NCBI GenBank assembly: GCA_964560495.1
Contig: CAZLMM010000026.1
Span: forward strand, 1-64,000
Source of the DNA: UBA5069 sp964560495
GTDB taxonomy: Bacteria; Chloroflexota; Anaerolineae; Caldilineales; Caldilineaceae
Direction of reading: 5' to 3'
DNA length: 64,000 nucleotides
The position numbers and the translations under genes are program-made. This document shows, piece after piece, positions 35,367 through 43,224 of this stretch. The stretch's first letter is position 1, and each line of letters opens with the position of its first letter. The notes under the pieces were generated by a model, which ran no database searches, had not been told where the DNA came from, and saw nothing but the letters and a program-made list of their open reading frames with translations.

Positions 35367-35825
35367 ATGATGCAGACTCAATGGCCTGATGCGCTTCGTC
35401 GCCCTGACCCAACACACGTTCAGCAACTACTCACCCAGTTTTGGATGATTTTGGCAGAGCTGCCCGACCTGGTCAAACGCGAGGAGCGCCTCCTGGCTGC
35501 ACGATGCACTGACAAACTGCGCGCAACCGTCATCGAGATGATGCTGGCGCTCAATGGCATCGCCTATCCCCAGGACACCAAACACCTGAACCTCTATTTG
35601 GGTGAAAGTCAGCGCGCCGCCATCGAACGCACCTTGATCGCCCCTGTATCTCAAGCCGAAAGCTGGATCGCCCAGGCCGTTGCGCTCCTCGTCATCTACC
35701 GCTGGTATGCACCGCAACTGGTCGAGACCTTTGCCCTCACCTATCCGTATGAGCTGGAGCAGGACGTCTGGCAGCGCCTACTGCGCGAGCTTCCCGACTG
35801 GCCCACGATTGTGACCACCTCCTGA
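35367..35825 (+). CDS. Hypothetical protein, mostly helical
   Basis: 153 residues from ATG 35367 (a second ATG follows directly). Sequence is helical with no signal peptide or clear membrane segment: HVQQLLTQFWMILAELPDLV, REERLLAARCTDKLRATVIE, WIAQAVALLVIYRWYAPQLV. I do not recognise the family. A conserved Arg/Glu-rich helix and Trp residues suggest a real protein. It precedes a glycosyltransferase by 7 bases and is probably co-transcribed. A -10 box 6 nt upstream suggests a leaderless mRNA; the upstream alternative start at 35313 has no support. Confidence 0.6.
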   Translation: MMQTQWPDALRRPDPTHVQQLLTQFWMILAELPDLVKREERLLAARCTDKLRATVIEMMLALNGIAYPQDTKHLNLYLGESQRAAIERTLIAPVSQAESWIAQAVALLVIYRWYAPQLVETFALTYPYELEQDVWQRLLRELPDWPTIVTTS

Positions 35826-35832
35826 CCCGGCC

Positions 35833-37011
35833 ATGAAGATTGTCTTTGTCGCGCCATTTGGCCTGGGCAAAAAGACGACCGTCTGGGCGCGCACCCTGCC
35901 GCTGGCGCGCCAGCTGGTTGAGCACGGCCACGCGGCAAGGATCGTGATCCCGCCCTGGGATACGCCGCAGGACGCAGGAAGGCGCTGGTGGGATGGCGGC
36001 GTCGAATTGGTAAACACAGCGATTGGCGGCGGCGCGCCGTTCATCTTGTCTCGTTTGCTACGCGCAAGCAGCCAATTCTCGCCCGATCTCATCCACATTG
36101 TCAAGCCGCGCGCCCACGCCGGTCTTTTCCAGTGGACAATGTGGCGTCTGCGCCAATTGCGCCTGGCTGCGCCCACCTTGCTGCTGGATATGGACGATTG
36201 GGAACAAGCCTGGGCGCCCATCAATCGCTATCCGAAAATCACTGCGCTCTTTCTGGCCTGGCAGGAAGAATGGGGAATTCGTCATGCCGACGGCCTCACG
36301 ACTGCCAGTCGGTGGCTGCACCGCCGCGCCCAAGAATATGCGCCGACAACGCCAGCCCTTTACCTGCCCAACGGCATCGCCGACGCCCTGCTCGGTGAGT
36401 CGGCGCTGCCGCGCCGGAAAGAGACGAACAGCCAGAAAAGCGTACTCTTCTTCACGCGTTATATCGAGGTGACGCCAATCTGGCTGGCCGATTTTGCGGC
36501 GCACCTGCTCAATCAGGACCCCCAAATACGTTTTGTCATTGCCGGTGAACCATTGCAGCCAAAGGTTATCGAGACACTTCAATCATATTTTGCTATACGC
36601 AATCTTCACGATCCACAGCAGGTCGAGTGGTTGGGCGCCGTCGCCAAAGACGAGCTGCCGGCGCTGCTGGATCGTTCCATCTGCGCCATCTTTCCCGCGC
36701 AACCGACCACTTTGCAGCTTGCCAAGTGTAGCGTGCGTCTCGCCACCACACTCCTGCACGGCGTCCCGGTCGTCGCCAGCGCCGTGGGTGAGCAGGCCCA
36801 ATATGGCGCAGAGGGCGCGGCGCTACTGGTTCCGGCAGAGGCAACGCCGGTCGAGTTCTCTCAGGCCGTGCTCGACCTCCTCGCCGATGACGATGCCCAA
36901 GAGCGTATGATCGCCGCGGCTCGTCGCCGTCTGGCCGAACACTACTCCTGGCGGCGACTTGGCGAGCAGCTGGAAGCGTTCTATGGAGGACTTTCGCAAT
37001 TTGCCGCCTGA
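35833..37011 (+). CDS. GT4-type glycosyltransferase
   Basis: 392 residues, GT-B fold. N-terminal acceptor domain starts KIVFVAPFGLGKKTTVWAR, with DLIHIVKPRAHAGL as the conserved helix. The C-terminal donor domain has VLFFTRYIE, FVIAGEPL, VEWLGAVAKDELPALLDRS and the E-x7-E-like region replaced by CSVRLATTLLHGVPVVASAVGEQ, then GAALLVPAEATPVEFSQAV. These are typical of retaining family 4 enzymes. Probably modifies a cell-envelope polysaccharide or lipid. Begins 7 bases after the preceding small gene; palindromic repeat P2 begins directly after its stop. Confidence 0.85.
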   Translation: MKIVFVAPFGLGKKTTVWARTLPLARQLVEHGHAARIVIPPWDTPQDAGRRWWDGGVELVNTAIGGGAPFILSRLLRASSQFSPDLIHIVKPRAHAGLFQWTMWRLRQLRLAAPTLLLDMDDWEQAWAPINRYPKITALFLAWQEEWGIRHADGLTTASRWLHRRAQEYAPTTPALYLPNGIADALLGESALPRRKETNSQKSVLFFTRYIEVTPIWLADFAAHLLNQDPQIRFVIAGEPLQPKVIETLQSYFAIRNLHDPQQVEWLGAVAKDELPALLDRSICAIFPAQPTTLQLAKCSVRLATTLLHGVPVVASAVGEQAQYGAEGAALLVPAEATPVEFSQAVLDLLADDDAQERMIAAARRRLAEHYSWRRLGEQLEAFYGGLSQFAA

Positions 37012-37042
37012 CCTTCCTGGCAGCTTCGAGCTTCCAAGAAGG
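37012..37042. repeat. Palindromic repeat family P2, copy 1
   Basis: CCTTCCTGGCAG-CTTCGAG-CTTCCAAGAAGG: 12-nt arms with two imperfect positions and a 7-nt loop, directly after the glycosyltransferase stop and between convergent genes. Related copies at 41596, 43147 and 45906. Confidence 0.7.
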
Positions 37043-37078
37043 CGTCATAGAAAAGTCGCGCTGAGCAACAGAGAACCG

Positions 37079-38176
37079 TCAACCCGGCAGCGGTAGTTTG
37101 GGGTATTTGACCGCGCCCGATTTACTTTGTTCCTGGGAGCGACGCGCGCTCTCGGCGCCCACCTGCTGCTCCGCCTGCAGGCGCGCCAGATAACGCTGGC
37201 GCGCTTTGGGCAGCCACAGACCAGCGTCGGTCGGGTTGACCAAAGGCCTCCCGAACACCAGGTAGCCCGTGTGTGCTGGCATCGTATCCACCGGACGCAG
37301 GCGGTCGGGCGCCGGCTTGTAGGCGCGCAGGAGCAGCTCCTCCACGGCCAGATCGGCGAAACCTGTCCGCTCCATGGCTTCGATGAGGGCCGAAACCTGG
37401 TTGGTTGTGGGCAAGAGGCCAGCGAAGAAGCCGCCCGGCCGCAACGCCGCCCGCACGTGTTCGAGCAAAAGCCACGGCTCGCGCACATCCAGGAAGAGCG
37501 CATCCACGTTGCGCTGCTTGAAGCCTTCTTCAGCCCCCGCCAGGTGCATTTCCACAAACGGAAGCAAACCCGCGCGCTCCAGGTTGCGCCGCGCCGCTTG
37601 ATAGGCGTCGTCGCGCACCTCATAGGTATAGACCCTGCCCGTAGGTGCAACAGCCCAGGCCAACGCCATGGTCAACCCGCCGCTGCCTGTGCCGGCCTCA
37701 ATGACCGTCGAACCAGCGCGCAGGTTGAGGCGATAGACCAGATAGGCAGCGTCCTTGGGATAGATGATCTGGGTGTTACGCTTGAGGTGGCGCATCAGGT
37801 CATCCAGGCTCGGCTCCAAAAGTAGACCTGGATGACCCAGCGAACTCGTGATGGTTGCGCCAAAGGTGCGGCCAACCACGTCGTCGTGGTGAAAGACGCC
37901 CTGGTGTGTGTGAAGCTGCTCGCCAGGCCGCAAGGTGATCAGGTAACGGCTCTGGTCGCTCGCCAACAGCGCCACCCGGTCGCCGGGCTGAATGGAATCG
38001 CTCCTGGGGCGAAACCAGGGGGAGTCGGCGGGCGGCGTTACACTATTCACGCCATCAGGGCGATCTTGCTTAGAACTATCAATCGTCACGGAAAAAGCCC
38101 TTTCATCCCTTGTCGTGTCGCCTCTCACTTCCCGTGAGGGATACCATCTTTTTCGCTCACATGGTGTGAAGATCAC
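37079..38176 (-). CDS. trmI: tRNA (adenine-N1)-methyltransferase, TrmI family
   Basis: Up to 365 residues from GTG 38176; a second GTG at 38089 (AAAGGG upstream) gives 336 residues and may be the true start, since conserved sequence begins only at PWFRPRSDSIQPGDRVALL. The N-terminal beta domain is followed by a class I SAM fold: RNTQIIYPKDAAYLVYRLNL, motif I VIEAGTGSGGLTMALA, motif II YEVRDDAYQAARRNLERAGL and the family's LDVREPWLLLEHV. These match TrmI, which makes m1A58 in the T loop of tRNA. The C-terminal tail (QEQSKSGAVKYPKLPLPG) is extra. Cytoplasmic, housekeeping. Confidence 0.88.
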   Translation of the reverse strand: MIFTPCERKRWYPSREVRGDTTRDERAFSVTIDSSKQDRPDGVNSVTPPADSPWFRPRSDSIQPGDRVALLASDQSRYLITLRPGEQLHTHQGVFHHDDVVGRTFGATITSSLGHPGLLLEPSLDDLMRHLKRNTQIIYPKDAAYLVYRLNLRAGSTVIEAGTGSGGLTMALAWAVAPTGRVYTYEVRDDAYQAARRNLERAGLLPFVEMHLAGAEEGFKQRNVDALFLDVREPWLLLEHVRAALRPGGFFAGLLPTTNQVSALIEAMERTGFADLAVEELLLRAYKPAPDRLRPVDTMPAHTGYLVFGRPLVNPTDAGLWLPKARQRYLARLQAEQQVGAESARRSQEQSKSGAVKYPKLPLPG

Positions 38177-38261
38177 TTTTCCCTATGTGTCAACATACCA
38201 GAGCACAAAGAAACACAGAGGCATTTTCTTCGCAAGGCCGGCGCACAGCGCCATCGTTATA

Positions 38262-38331
38262 CTTCGCTCTGTTTGAAACCAGAAGTTTTTGAACTGTGAA
38301 AACTCCTGGTTTCAAAGCAACCGCAGTTTAG
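38262..38331. repeat. Palindromic repeat family P1, copy 2
   Basis: 18-nt arms (38272-38289 and 38299-38316) with a single G-U position and a 9-nt loop, the same geometry as copy 1 but with a changed stem sequence. Flanks TTCGCTCTG and GCAACCGCAGTTTA are conserved. Confidence 0.8.
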
Positions 38332-38380
38332 CAGTGTCCGCAGGTCATGTTGCCTGCTGGTATATATTATCACATGGAGG

Positions 38381-38683
38381 TCACTCTTTCGCAGCCGCCA
38401 ACCGCACCAACTGGGGCGCGCTTCCTGGCGCCCGCTCCACCACGCCGCGCGCCTCCATGTCGAGCTTGACTGTGGTGTAATACCACAAGATAGAGCCGTC
38501 GAAGTTGCCAGCCAATCGCTCTTCGACCTCCTGACCCAGCGCGCCAAAGGTCAACGGACCCCGCTCGCTTAGCGCTGCCTGGATCGCTGCGTAAACGAGA
38601 TCGTACTTCTGCTTCTCGATATTCACTCCTTGCTTTCCCTGGGGATGCAGGGTCATGATGCGCTCATCACTCTTGGTCTCCAT
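38381..38683 (-). CDS. DUF6958-like small protein
   Basis: 100 residues from ATG 38683, with AAAGGAG upstream. Sequence KYDLVYAAIQAALSERGPLT, WYYTTVKLDMEARGVVERAP then GSAPQLVRL matches, as I recall it, the DUF6958 family, which looks like a winged-helix or DNA-binding-like fold. Cytoplasmic. Its start lies inside the 3' end of the broken PadR gene, so the two were one operon and this protein may have been a partner of the lost regulator. The gene itself appears intact. Confidence 0.7.
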   Translation of the reverse strand: METKSDERIMTLHPQGKQGVNIEKQKYDLVYAAIQAALSERGPLTFGALGQEVEERLAGNFDGSILWYYTTVKLDMEARGVVERAPGSAPQLVRLAAAKE

Positions 38684-39106
38684 GATACTCTCCTTTGTCT
38701 ATTTCCAGACTGCCCTTCCAGTTGTACAATTCCAGCCCTTCTAATCCGTCGAACTCCTGCAGACACTCATCGCACCACTCCAACAACGTTGCGCACATAC
38801 GCAAGCGATAGCGCACGCCCAAAAGCGATAAATAGTGTATGGATCGTCGATGAGCTGCTCTTGATGCCAGGCCTCTACAACATGCGCCTGCCCCATCTGT
38901 TCCAGTAGACGCTCTCGAAAGCCGCTGATGAGCTGCCTGTTGTCGCCTACGGCTACCTGCCGCCCCAAGATCAACTTGAGCAGCAATTCATTGCGCTCGG
39001 GGATAGTTGCGCCTGTCTGGCGTAGCCATCCCCGCAGAGACTCCCGCCCGGTCTCGGTCAGGATGTAGACGTGTCGGTCTTGTCCTGCTTGTGTATGATT
39101 TGCTCC
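38667..39106 (-). pseudogene. PadR-family regulator remnant (N-truncated and frameshifted)
   Basis: Minus-strand frame from about 39106 reads QDRHVYILTETGRESLRGWL, RNELLLKLILG, LISGFRERLLEQMGQAHVVE and DDPYTIYRF. Near 38826 the coherent reading shifts frame to YRLRMCATLLEWCDECLQEF, ending at the TGA 38667-38669 inside the DUF6958-like gene. This is the C-terminal half of a PadR regulator (end of the winged helix plus dimerisation helices). The DNA-binding helix is missing behind an in-frame stop at 39107-39109, so the protein is not functional. Confidence 0.6.
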
Positions 39107-39126
39107 CTATGACTTAGCGCGGCACA

Positions 39127-39147
39127 AATATATCTAAAAGATATATT
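39127..39147. promoter_or_regulatory. Perfect AT-rich palindrome, probable old PadR operator
   Basis: AATATATCT-AAA-AGATATATT, 9-bp arms with a 3-nt spacer, just upstream of the PadR remnant and 74 nt upstream of the lacI-type gene. AT-rich dyads of this type are common at autoregulated PadR promoters; assignment is inference. Confidence 0.45.
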
Positions 39148-39180
39148 ATGATGAAGGCTGAATCATGCCAAGCGTCCAAT

Positions 39181-39209
39181 TTGCAATCGCCTGCAATATC
39201 GCCTATCAT
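39181..39209 (+). promoter_or_regulatory. Promoter of the LacI-family gene
   Basis: TTGCAA (39181-39186), 17-nt spacer and TATCAT (39204-39209). Transcription would start only about 5 nt before ATG 39221, leaving almost no leader and no ribosome site. Confidence 0.5.
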
Positions 39210-39220
39210 TCTATTCTCAT

Positions 39221-40282
39221 ATGCAAACGATTGCGCAAGCCAAACCACCCAATGACATTGATCATGCATCGATCATCGACATTGCGCGGCTCGCCCAGGT
39301 CTCACCTTCCACGGTTTCGCGAGCGCTGCAGGATCACCCACGCATCAGCCAGGAACGCCGTGCAGAAATCCGCGCCTTGGCCGAGCAATTAGGCTATCGG
39401 CCCAGTCAGGCCGCGCGCACTTTGGCGACAGGAAGGACGCACACATTGGGCGTTGTTGTGACCGACGTAACTGATCCCTTTGTGTCAGAAGTGCTGAAAG
39501 GTGCAGAGGCGGAGGCGCGTGCAGCGGGCTATGGGTTGCTCTTTGCCATGTCCAATCGCGATCCACAACAAGAGATCGAGGCTGCCGATTTGCTGCTCGA
39601 TCACCAGGTCGATGGGCTGATCGTTATTTCCAGTCGAGCGCCCCATCGCTACGCCGATCTGGAACGCCGGGCAACCCGACGGACGGACACACTCACGCCA
39701 GTAGCGCTGGTGAACAATAAACAAGCAGGGCCGCATGTCTACAGCGTGCGCGCTGACAATGAGGCGGGCGCACGCGCCGCTGTTACGTACCTGCGCCGGC
39801 TGGGACATCGTTCCATTGCTTTCCTTGCCGGGCCAGCGGGTGGGCGCAGCAGCCAGGAGCGATTGGCGGGATATCATCAAGGCATGAGAGCCGGTCAACG
39901 CGAGGACATGCAAGAGCTGGTGCTGGCCGGCGTTGGCGCGCTGGATGATGGCGCGGCGGCCATGGAACAATTGCTCACCACCCCCGAAGAGCCGACCGCT
40001 GTGCTTTGTTATAACGATCTGGCGGCAATCGGCCTGTTGGCCGCAGCAAGCCGGGCTGGGGTTTCCGTCCCCCACGATCTTTCAGTTGTGGGCTTCGACA
40101 ACATCTCCTTGAGCGCTCATACATCGCCGCCCCTCACCACGGTGGAACAGCCCACCAACGAGATGGGGCGCAGCGCCGTAGCACTCTGCCTGGCAGTTTT
40201 GGCTGGAAAACAGCCCAACGACATGCTGCTTCCTGTACACATTGTCATGCGCAACAGCGCTGGCCGCTGCCGCAACCGATAG
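39221..40282 (+). CDS. LacI-family transcriptional regulator
   Basis: 353 residues. N-terminal helix-turn-helix SIIDIARLAQVSPSTVSRAL (about residues 17-36) with hinge region GYRPSQAARTLATGRT, then a periplasmic-binding-protein-like sugar domain (TLGVVVTDVTDPFVSEVLKG, VDGLIVISSRAP, AVLCYNDLAAIGLLAAASRA, VVGFDNISLSAHTSPPLTTV). Full length. The start codon overlaps a GCAA-ACGA-TTGC operator, which suggests autorepression. A matching operator stands upstream of the following inositol-phosphate synthase gene. Ligand unknown; a sugar or inositol derivative is plausible. Confidence 0.92.
   Translation: MQTIAQAKPPNDIDHASIIDIARLAQVSPSTVSRALQDHPRISQERRAEIRALAEQLGYRPSQAARTLATGRTHTLGVVVTDVTDPFVSEVLKGAEAEARAAGYGLLFAMSNRDPQQEIEAADLLLDHQVDGLIVISSRAPHRYADLERRATRRTDTLTPVALVNNKQAGPHVYSVRADNEAGARAAVTYLRRLGHRSIAFLAGPAGGRSSQERLAGYHQGMRAGQREDMQELVLAGVGALDDGAAAMEQLLTTPEEPTAVLCYNDLAAIGLLAAASRAGVSVPHDLSVVGFDNISLSAHTSPPLTTVEQPTNEMGRSAVALCLAVLAGKQPNDMLLPVHIVMRNSAGRCRNR
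39223..39234. promoter_or_regulatory. LacI-type operator over the lacI-like start codon
   Basis: GCAA-ACGA-TTGC, with central CG typical of LacI/GalR sites, 2 bases into the coding region and 14 nt after the -10 box. Placement suits autorepression. Confidence 0.5.
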
Positions 40283-40323
40283 CCTGGGAAATACACGTAG
40301 CATGCTGAGGTAATTGTTGGTTT

Positions 40324-40339
40324 GCGCAAACGCTTGCGC
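40324..40339. promoter_or_regulatory. LacI-type operator upstream of inositol-phosphate synthase
   Basis: GCGCAA-ACGC-TTGCGC: 6-bp perfect arms around a central ACGC, sharing GCAA-ACGM-TTGC with the site at 39223. It lies about 100 nt upstream of the next gene. Confidence 0.55.
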
Positions 40340-40435
40340 GCTCCTGATTCGAAGGCGGCGTTCACGAAAAATAGCGATCTCCCATATTGACAGGTGCATA
40401 AGAGAAAAAGGTATCCAAAGATGAAAGGACAGAAG

Positions 40436-41566
40436 ATGAAACGCAAAATCCGTGTTGCTATCGCCGGTGTAGGCAACTGCGCCAGCAGCCTTGTGCAAGG
40501 CGTCCACTACTATCAGGACGCCAGCCCGACCGACCGTGTACCTGGGTTGATGCATGTGGAATTGGGCGGCTATCATGTCCGCGACCTGGAGTTCGTCGCC
40601 GCCTTCGATGTTGACGCGGAGAAGGTTGGCAAAGATCTGGGTGAGGCGATTTTTTCAGGCCAGAACAACACCTATCGTTTTGCAGCAGTGCCCTTCCAGG
40701 ATGTGCCCGTCCTGCGGGGGCCCACGCTAGATGGACTGGGCAAATATCTGCGCCAGGTCGTCAGCGAATCCAACGCCGCGCCGGTGGATGTGGCGCAGAC
40801 GCTGCGCGATGTGAATGCCGATGTATTGATCAACTATCTGCCGGTGGGCAGCGAAGATGGGGCGCGCTTCTACGCCGAACAGGCGCTACGCGCCGGTGTG
40901 GGTTTTGTCAACTGCATTCCCGTGTTTATCGCCCAAGAGCCGAGCTGGCGACGGCGCTTCGAAGCGGCGGGAACACCCATCATCGGTGATGACATCAAGA
41001 GCCAGGTGGGTGCAACCATTACACATCGGGTGCTGGCGCGCTTGTTCGAGGATCGAGGAGTGCGCATCGACCGCACCTACCAGTTGAACTTTGGCGGCAA
41101 CACCGACTTCATGAACATGTTGGAACGTGAACGACTGGAGAGTAAGAAGATCTCCAAGACCAACGCAGTCACATCGCAGATCACAGACCAGCCGCTCAAC
41201 GCCGACGAGATTCATGTAGGACCCAGTGACTACGTGCCGTGGCTGAGCGACCGAAAATTCTGTGAAATCCGCATGGAAGGCACAACCTTTGGCGATGTGC
41301 CATTGTTGCTCTCGGCGCACCTGGAAGTGTGGGATAGCCCAAACAGCGCTGGGGTTGTGATCGACGCAGTGCGCTGCATCAAGTTAGCATTGGATCGTGG
41401 GATCGGCGGCGCGCTCCTTGAACCCTCCTCTTATTTCATGAAGAGTCCGCCAGAGCAATACACCGACGACGTATGCAAGCGCAAGGTGGAAGAATTCATT
41501 GCCACGCCCAGCCGCCTTGCTCCGCTAAACGCCTCCCATCAGTCGCCCATAGGCGTCATCGCGTGA
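40436..41566 (+). CDS. ino1: Inositol-3-phosphate synthase
   Basis: 376 residues from ATG 40436 (AAAGGA upstream); ATG 40421 is also possible. Converts glucose-6-phosphate to 1L-myo-inositol-1-phosphate with NAD. N-terminal Rossmann KIRVAIAGVGNCASSLVQG; conserved INYLPVGSEDGARFYAEQAL, CIPVFIAQEPSWRRRFEAAG, GDDIKSQVGATITHRVLARL, LNFGGNTDFMNM and ESKKISKTNAVTSQ. These match the short prokaryotic (actinobacterial/archaeal) type. Inositol could feed phospholipids or compatible solutes. Preceded by a LacI-type operator and regulator gene. Confidence 0.92.
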   Translation: MKRKIRVAIAGVGNCASSLVQGVHYYQDASPTDRVPGLMHVELGGYHVRDLEFVAAFDVDAEKVGKDLGEAIFSGQNNTYRFAAVPFQDVPVLRGPTLDGLGKYLRQVVSESNAAPVDVAQTLRDVNADVLINYLPVGSEDGARFYAEQALRAGVGFVNCIPVFIAQEPSWRRRFEAAGTPIIGDDIKSQVGATITHRVLARLFEDRGVRIDRTYQLNFGGNTDFMNMLERERLESKKISKTNAVTSQITDQPLNADEIHVGPSDYVPWLSDRKFCEIRMEGTTFGDVPLLLSAHLEVWDSPNSAGVVIDAVRCIKLALDRGIGGALLEPSSYFMKSPPEQYTDDVCKRKVEEFIATPSRLAPLNASHQSPIGVIA

Positions 41567-41595
41567 TCCTGAGGCTCAAGTATTGTTGTATGGCG

Positions 41596-41626
41596 CCTTC
41601 CTGGAAGTTTCGAGCTTCCAGGAAGG
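41596..41626. repeat. Palindromic repeat family P2, copy 2 (perfect)
   Basis: CCTTCCTGGAAG-TTTCGAG-CTTCCAGGAAGG, perfect 12-bp arms, 7-nt loop, followed by TTGG. It lies 30 nt after the inositol-phosphate synthase stop and could act as its transcript end. Confidence 0.8.
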
Positions 41627-41678
41627 TTGGACAGCCACGGGCGTCAGTTCTCAATTCCTTGGGATTTGTTCGTCCTGT

Positions 41679-41707
41679 TTGCCAGCTCTGCCCACACCAC
41701 GTATAAT
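41679..41707 (+). promoter_or_regulatory. Strong sigma-70 promoter of the substrate-binding protein
   Basis: TTGCCA (41679-41684), 17-nt spacer, TATAAT (41702-41707): 5/6 and 6/6. Predicted leader about 70 nt to ATG 41786. Confidence 0.75.
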
Positions 41708-41785
41708 CCATCCCGCGTCGCCATCGACGCAGCCTCAAGCTCACAACATTTTTCTCACCAATTCATTTGTTCAAGGAGGAACACC

Positions 41786-43009
41786 ATGCGAGTTTCGTTC
41801 AAGCATTGGGCAGGCGCAACTGCGCTTGTCGCACTGATCCTCAGTGGGTGCGCCGCACCTGTGGCGCCCGCGCCCGCCAGCGACGCCGGCGCGGAACCAA
41901 CCGCTGTCGCCGCGCCAGAAGGTATGATGACAGAGGTCGGCCCAGGCGAAGGCCAACTCGACATCGTGGCCTGGCCGGGATATATCGAGCGCGGCGAGAC
42001 TGACCCAAACTACGACTGGGTCACCAAATATGAGGAAGAGACCGGCTGCAAAGTCAACATCAAGACCGCCGGCACCTCCGATGAGATGGTCACGCTCATG
42101 AACCAGGGTGGGTTCGATCTGGTGACCGCTTCGGGCGACGCCAGCAATCGCCTCATCGCCGGTGGTGCAGTGCAGCCGGTGAATCTCGACCTGATTCCCT
42201 CCTATGCCGGGGTGGATGAACGGCTCAAGGGCGCGCCGTGGTACAACGTAGACGGCCAGGCCTATGGCGTGCCTTATCAGTGGGGGCCGAATGTCCTCAT
42301 GTATCGGACGGACGTCTTTCCCGAGCCGCCGACTTCGTGGCAGGTGGTCTTCGAGGAGATGACCCTGCCCGACGGCCAATCGAACAAAGGGCGCGTCCAG
42401 GCCTATGACGGCCCGATCTATGTGGCAGACGCCGCGCTCTATCTCAAGACCCACCGGCCTGAGCTGGGCATCACCGATCCCTATGCACTCACCCAGGAGC
42501 AGTTCGATGCAGCCGTGGAACTGCTGCGCGGCCAGCGTGAATTGGTCAGCCGCTACTGGCACGACGTGGTCGTTCAAATGGAAGATTTCAAGAATGAGGG
42601 AGTCGTCGCCTCTAGCGCCTGGCCCTTCCAGGTCAATCTTTTGGCAGCAGAAGGCGCGCCCATCGACAGCACCTTCCCGGAAGAAGGCGCCACGGGTTGG
42701 GCTGACACCACCATGCTCCACAGCGAGGCCGCCCATCCCAACTGCGCGTATCTGTGGATGGAGCATTCCCTCGACCCCAAGGTGCAAGGTGATGTGGCAG
42801 CCTGGTTCGGTTCGGTGCCCGTTGTCCCAGCAGCATGCACGGGCAACGAATTGCTAACCGATGAAGGCTGCACGACCAATGGTTTTGACGATTTTGACAA
42901 GATCGCCTTTTGGCGCACGCCTACGGCCGCCTGCGCCGATGGCAGCGAGAATTGCGTTCCCTACAGCAAGTGGGTGGAAACGTACATCGGCATCATGGGC
43001 GGCAATTGA
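41786..43009 (+). CDS. PotD-like ABC substrate-binding lipoprotein
   Basis: 407 residues from ATG 41786 with a perfect AAGGAGGA. Lipoprotein signal peptide ending LILSGC, lipidated Cys22, then an Ala/Pro-rich linker. The mature domain (LDIVAWPGYIERG, YEEETGCKVNIKTAGTSDEM, GFDLVTASGDASNRLIAGGA, GVPYQWGPNVLMYRTDVFPE) is of the spermidine/putrescine-binding type. Two extra Cys pairs occur near the C-terminus (VVPAACTGNELLTDEGCTT; TAACADGSENCVPYS). Binds a cationic amine or related solute outside the membrane. The matching ATPase is two genes downstream, but no permease is seen. Confidence 0.9.
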   Translation: MRVSFKHWAGATALVALILSGCAAPVAPAPASDAGAEPTAVAAPEGMMTEVGPGEGQLDIVAWPGYIERGETDPNYDWVTKYEEETGCKVNIKTAGTSDEMVTLMNQGGFDLVTASGDASNRLIAGGAVQPVNLDLIPSYAGVDERLKGAPWYNVDGQAYGVPYQWGPNVLMYRTDVFPEPPTSWQVVFEEMTLPDGQSNKGRVQAYDGPIYVADAALYLKTHRPELGITDPYALTQEQFDAAVELLRGQRELVSRYWHDVVVQMEDFKNEGVVASSAWPFQVNLLAAEGAPIDSTFPEEGATGWADTTMLHSEAAHPNCAYLWMEHSLDPKVQGDVAAWFGSVPVVPAACTGNELLTDEGCTTNGFDDFDKIAFWRTPTAACADGSENCVPYSKWVETYIGIMGGN

Positions 43010-43040
43010 GAAGAACAATCGAGGCGAGGCGGTGAGGTTT

Positions 43041-43086
43041 TGAGGTTTTGGGAAGCAGAGATGCGCGTCTCCTTCCCAAAACCTCA
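43041..43086. terminator. Long hairpin between the binding protein and dehydrogenase
   Basis: TGAGGTTTTGGGAAG pairs perfectly with CTTCCCAAAACCTCA (15 bp); the 16-nt loop can form a further GAGA/TCTC stem. No U tract. It may protect the abundant binding-protein mRNA or limit read-through. A tandem 15-bp repeat (TCACAGTGCAAAGCG) follows at about 43095-43124. Confidence 0.5.
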
Positions 43087-43146
43087 CCCCGCTTTCACAG
43101 TGCAAAGCGTCACAGTGCAAAGCGATTGTCAAAGTATTCCTTCGCG

Positions 43147-43177
43147 TCTTCCAGAAAGCTCGGAGCTTCCTGGAAGG
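43147..43177. repeat. Palindromic repeat family P2, copy 3
   Basis: TCTTCCAGAAAG-CTCGGAG-CTTCCTGGAAGG, two imperfect positions in the arms, followed by TTGG as in copy 2. The central CTGG/CCAG is exchanged between arms relative to copy 2, so pairing is kept while sequence changes. Confidence 0.7.
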
Positions 43178-43224
43178 TTGGAAACGGGAAGTGATTTCTG
43201 AGCGGTTACAAAGGAACGGTGCAC

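Noticed and set aside
43095..43124. Tandem 15-bp repeat considered as an iteron or attachment site
   Set aside because: Only two copies, no replication or integrase gene nearby.
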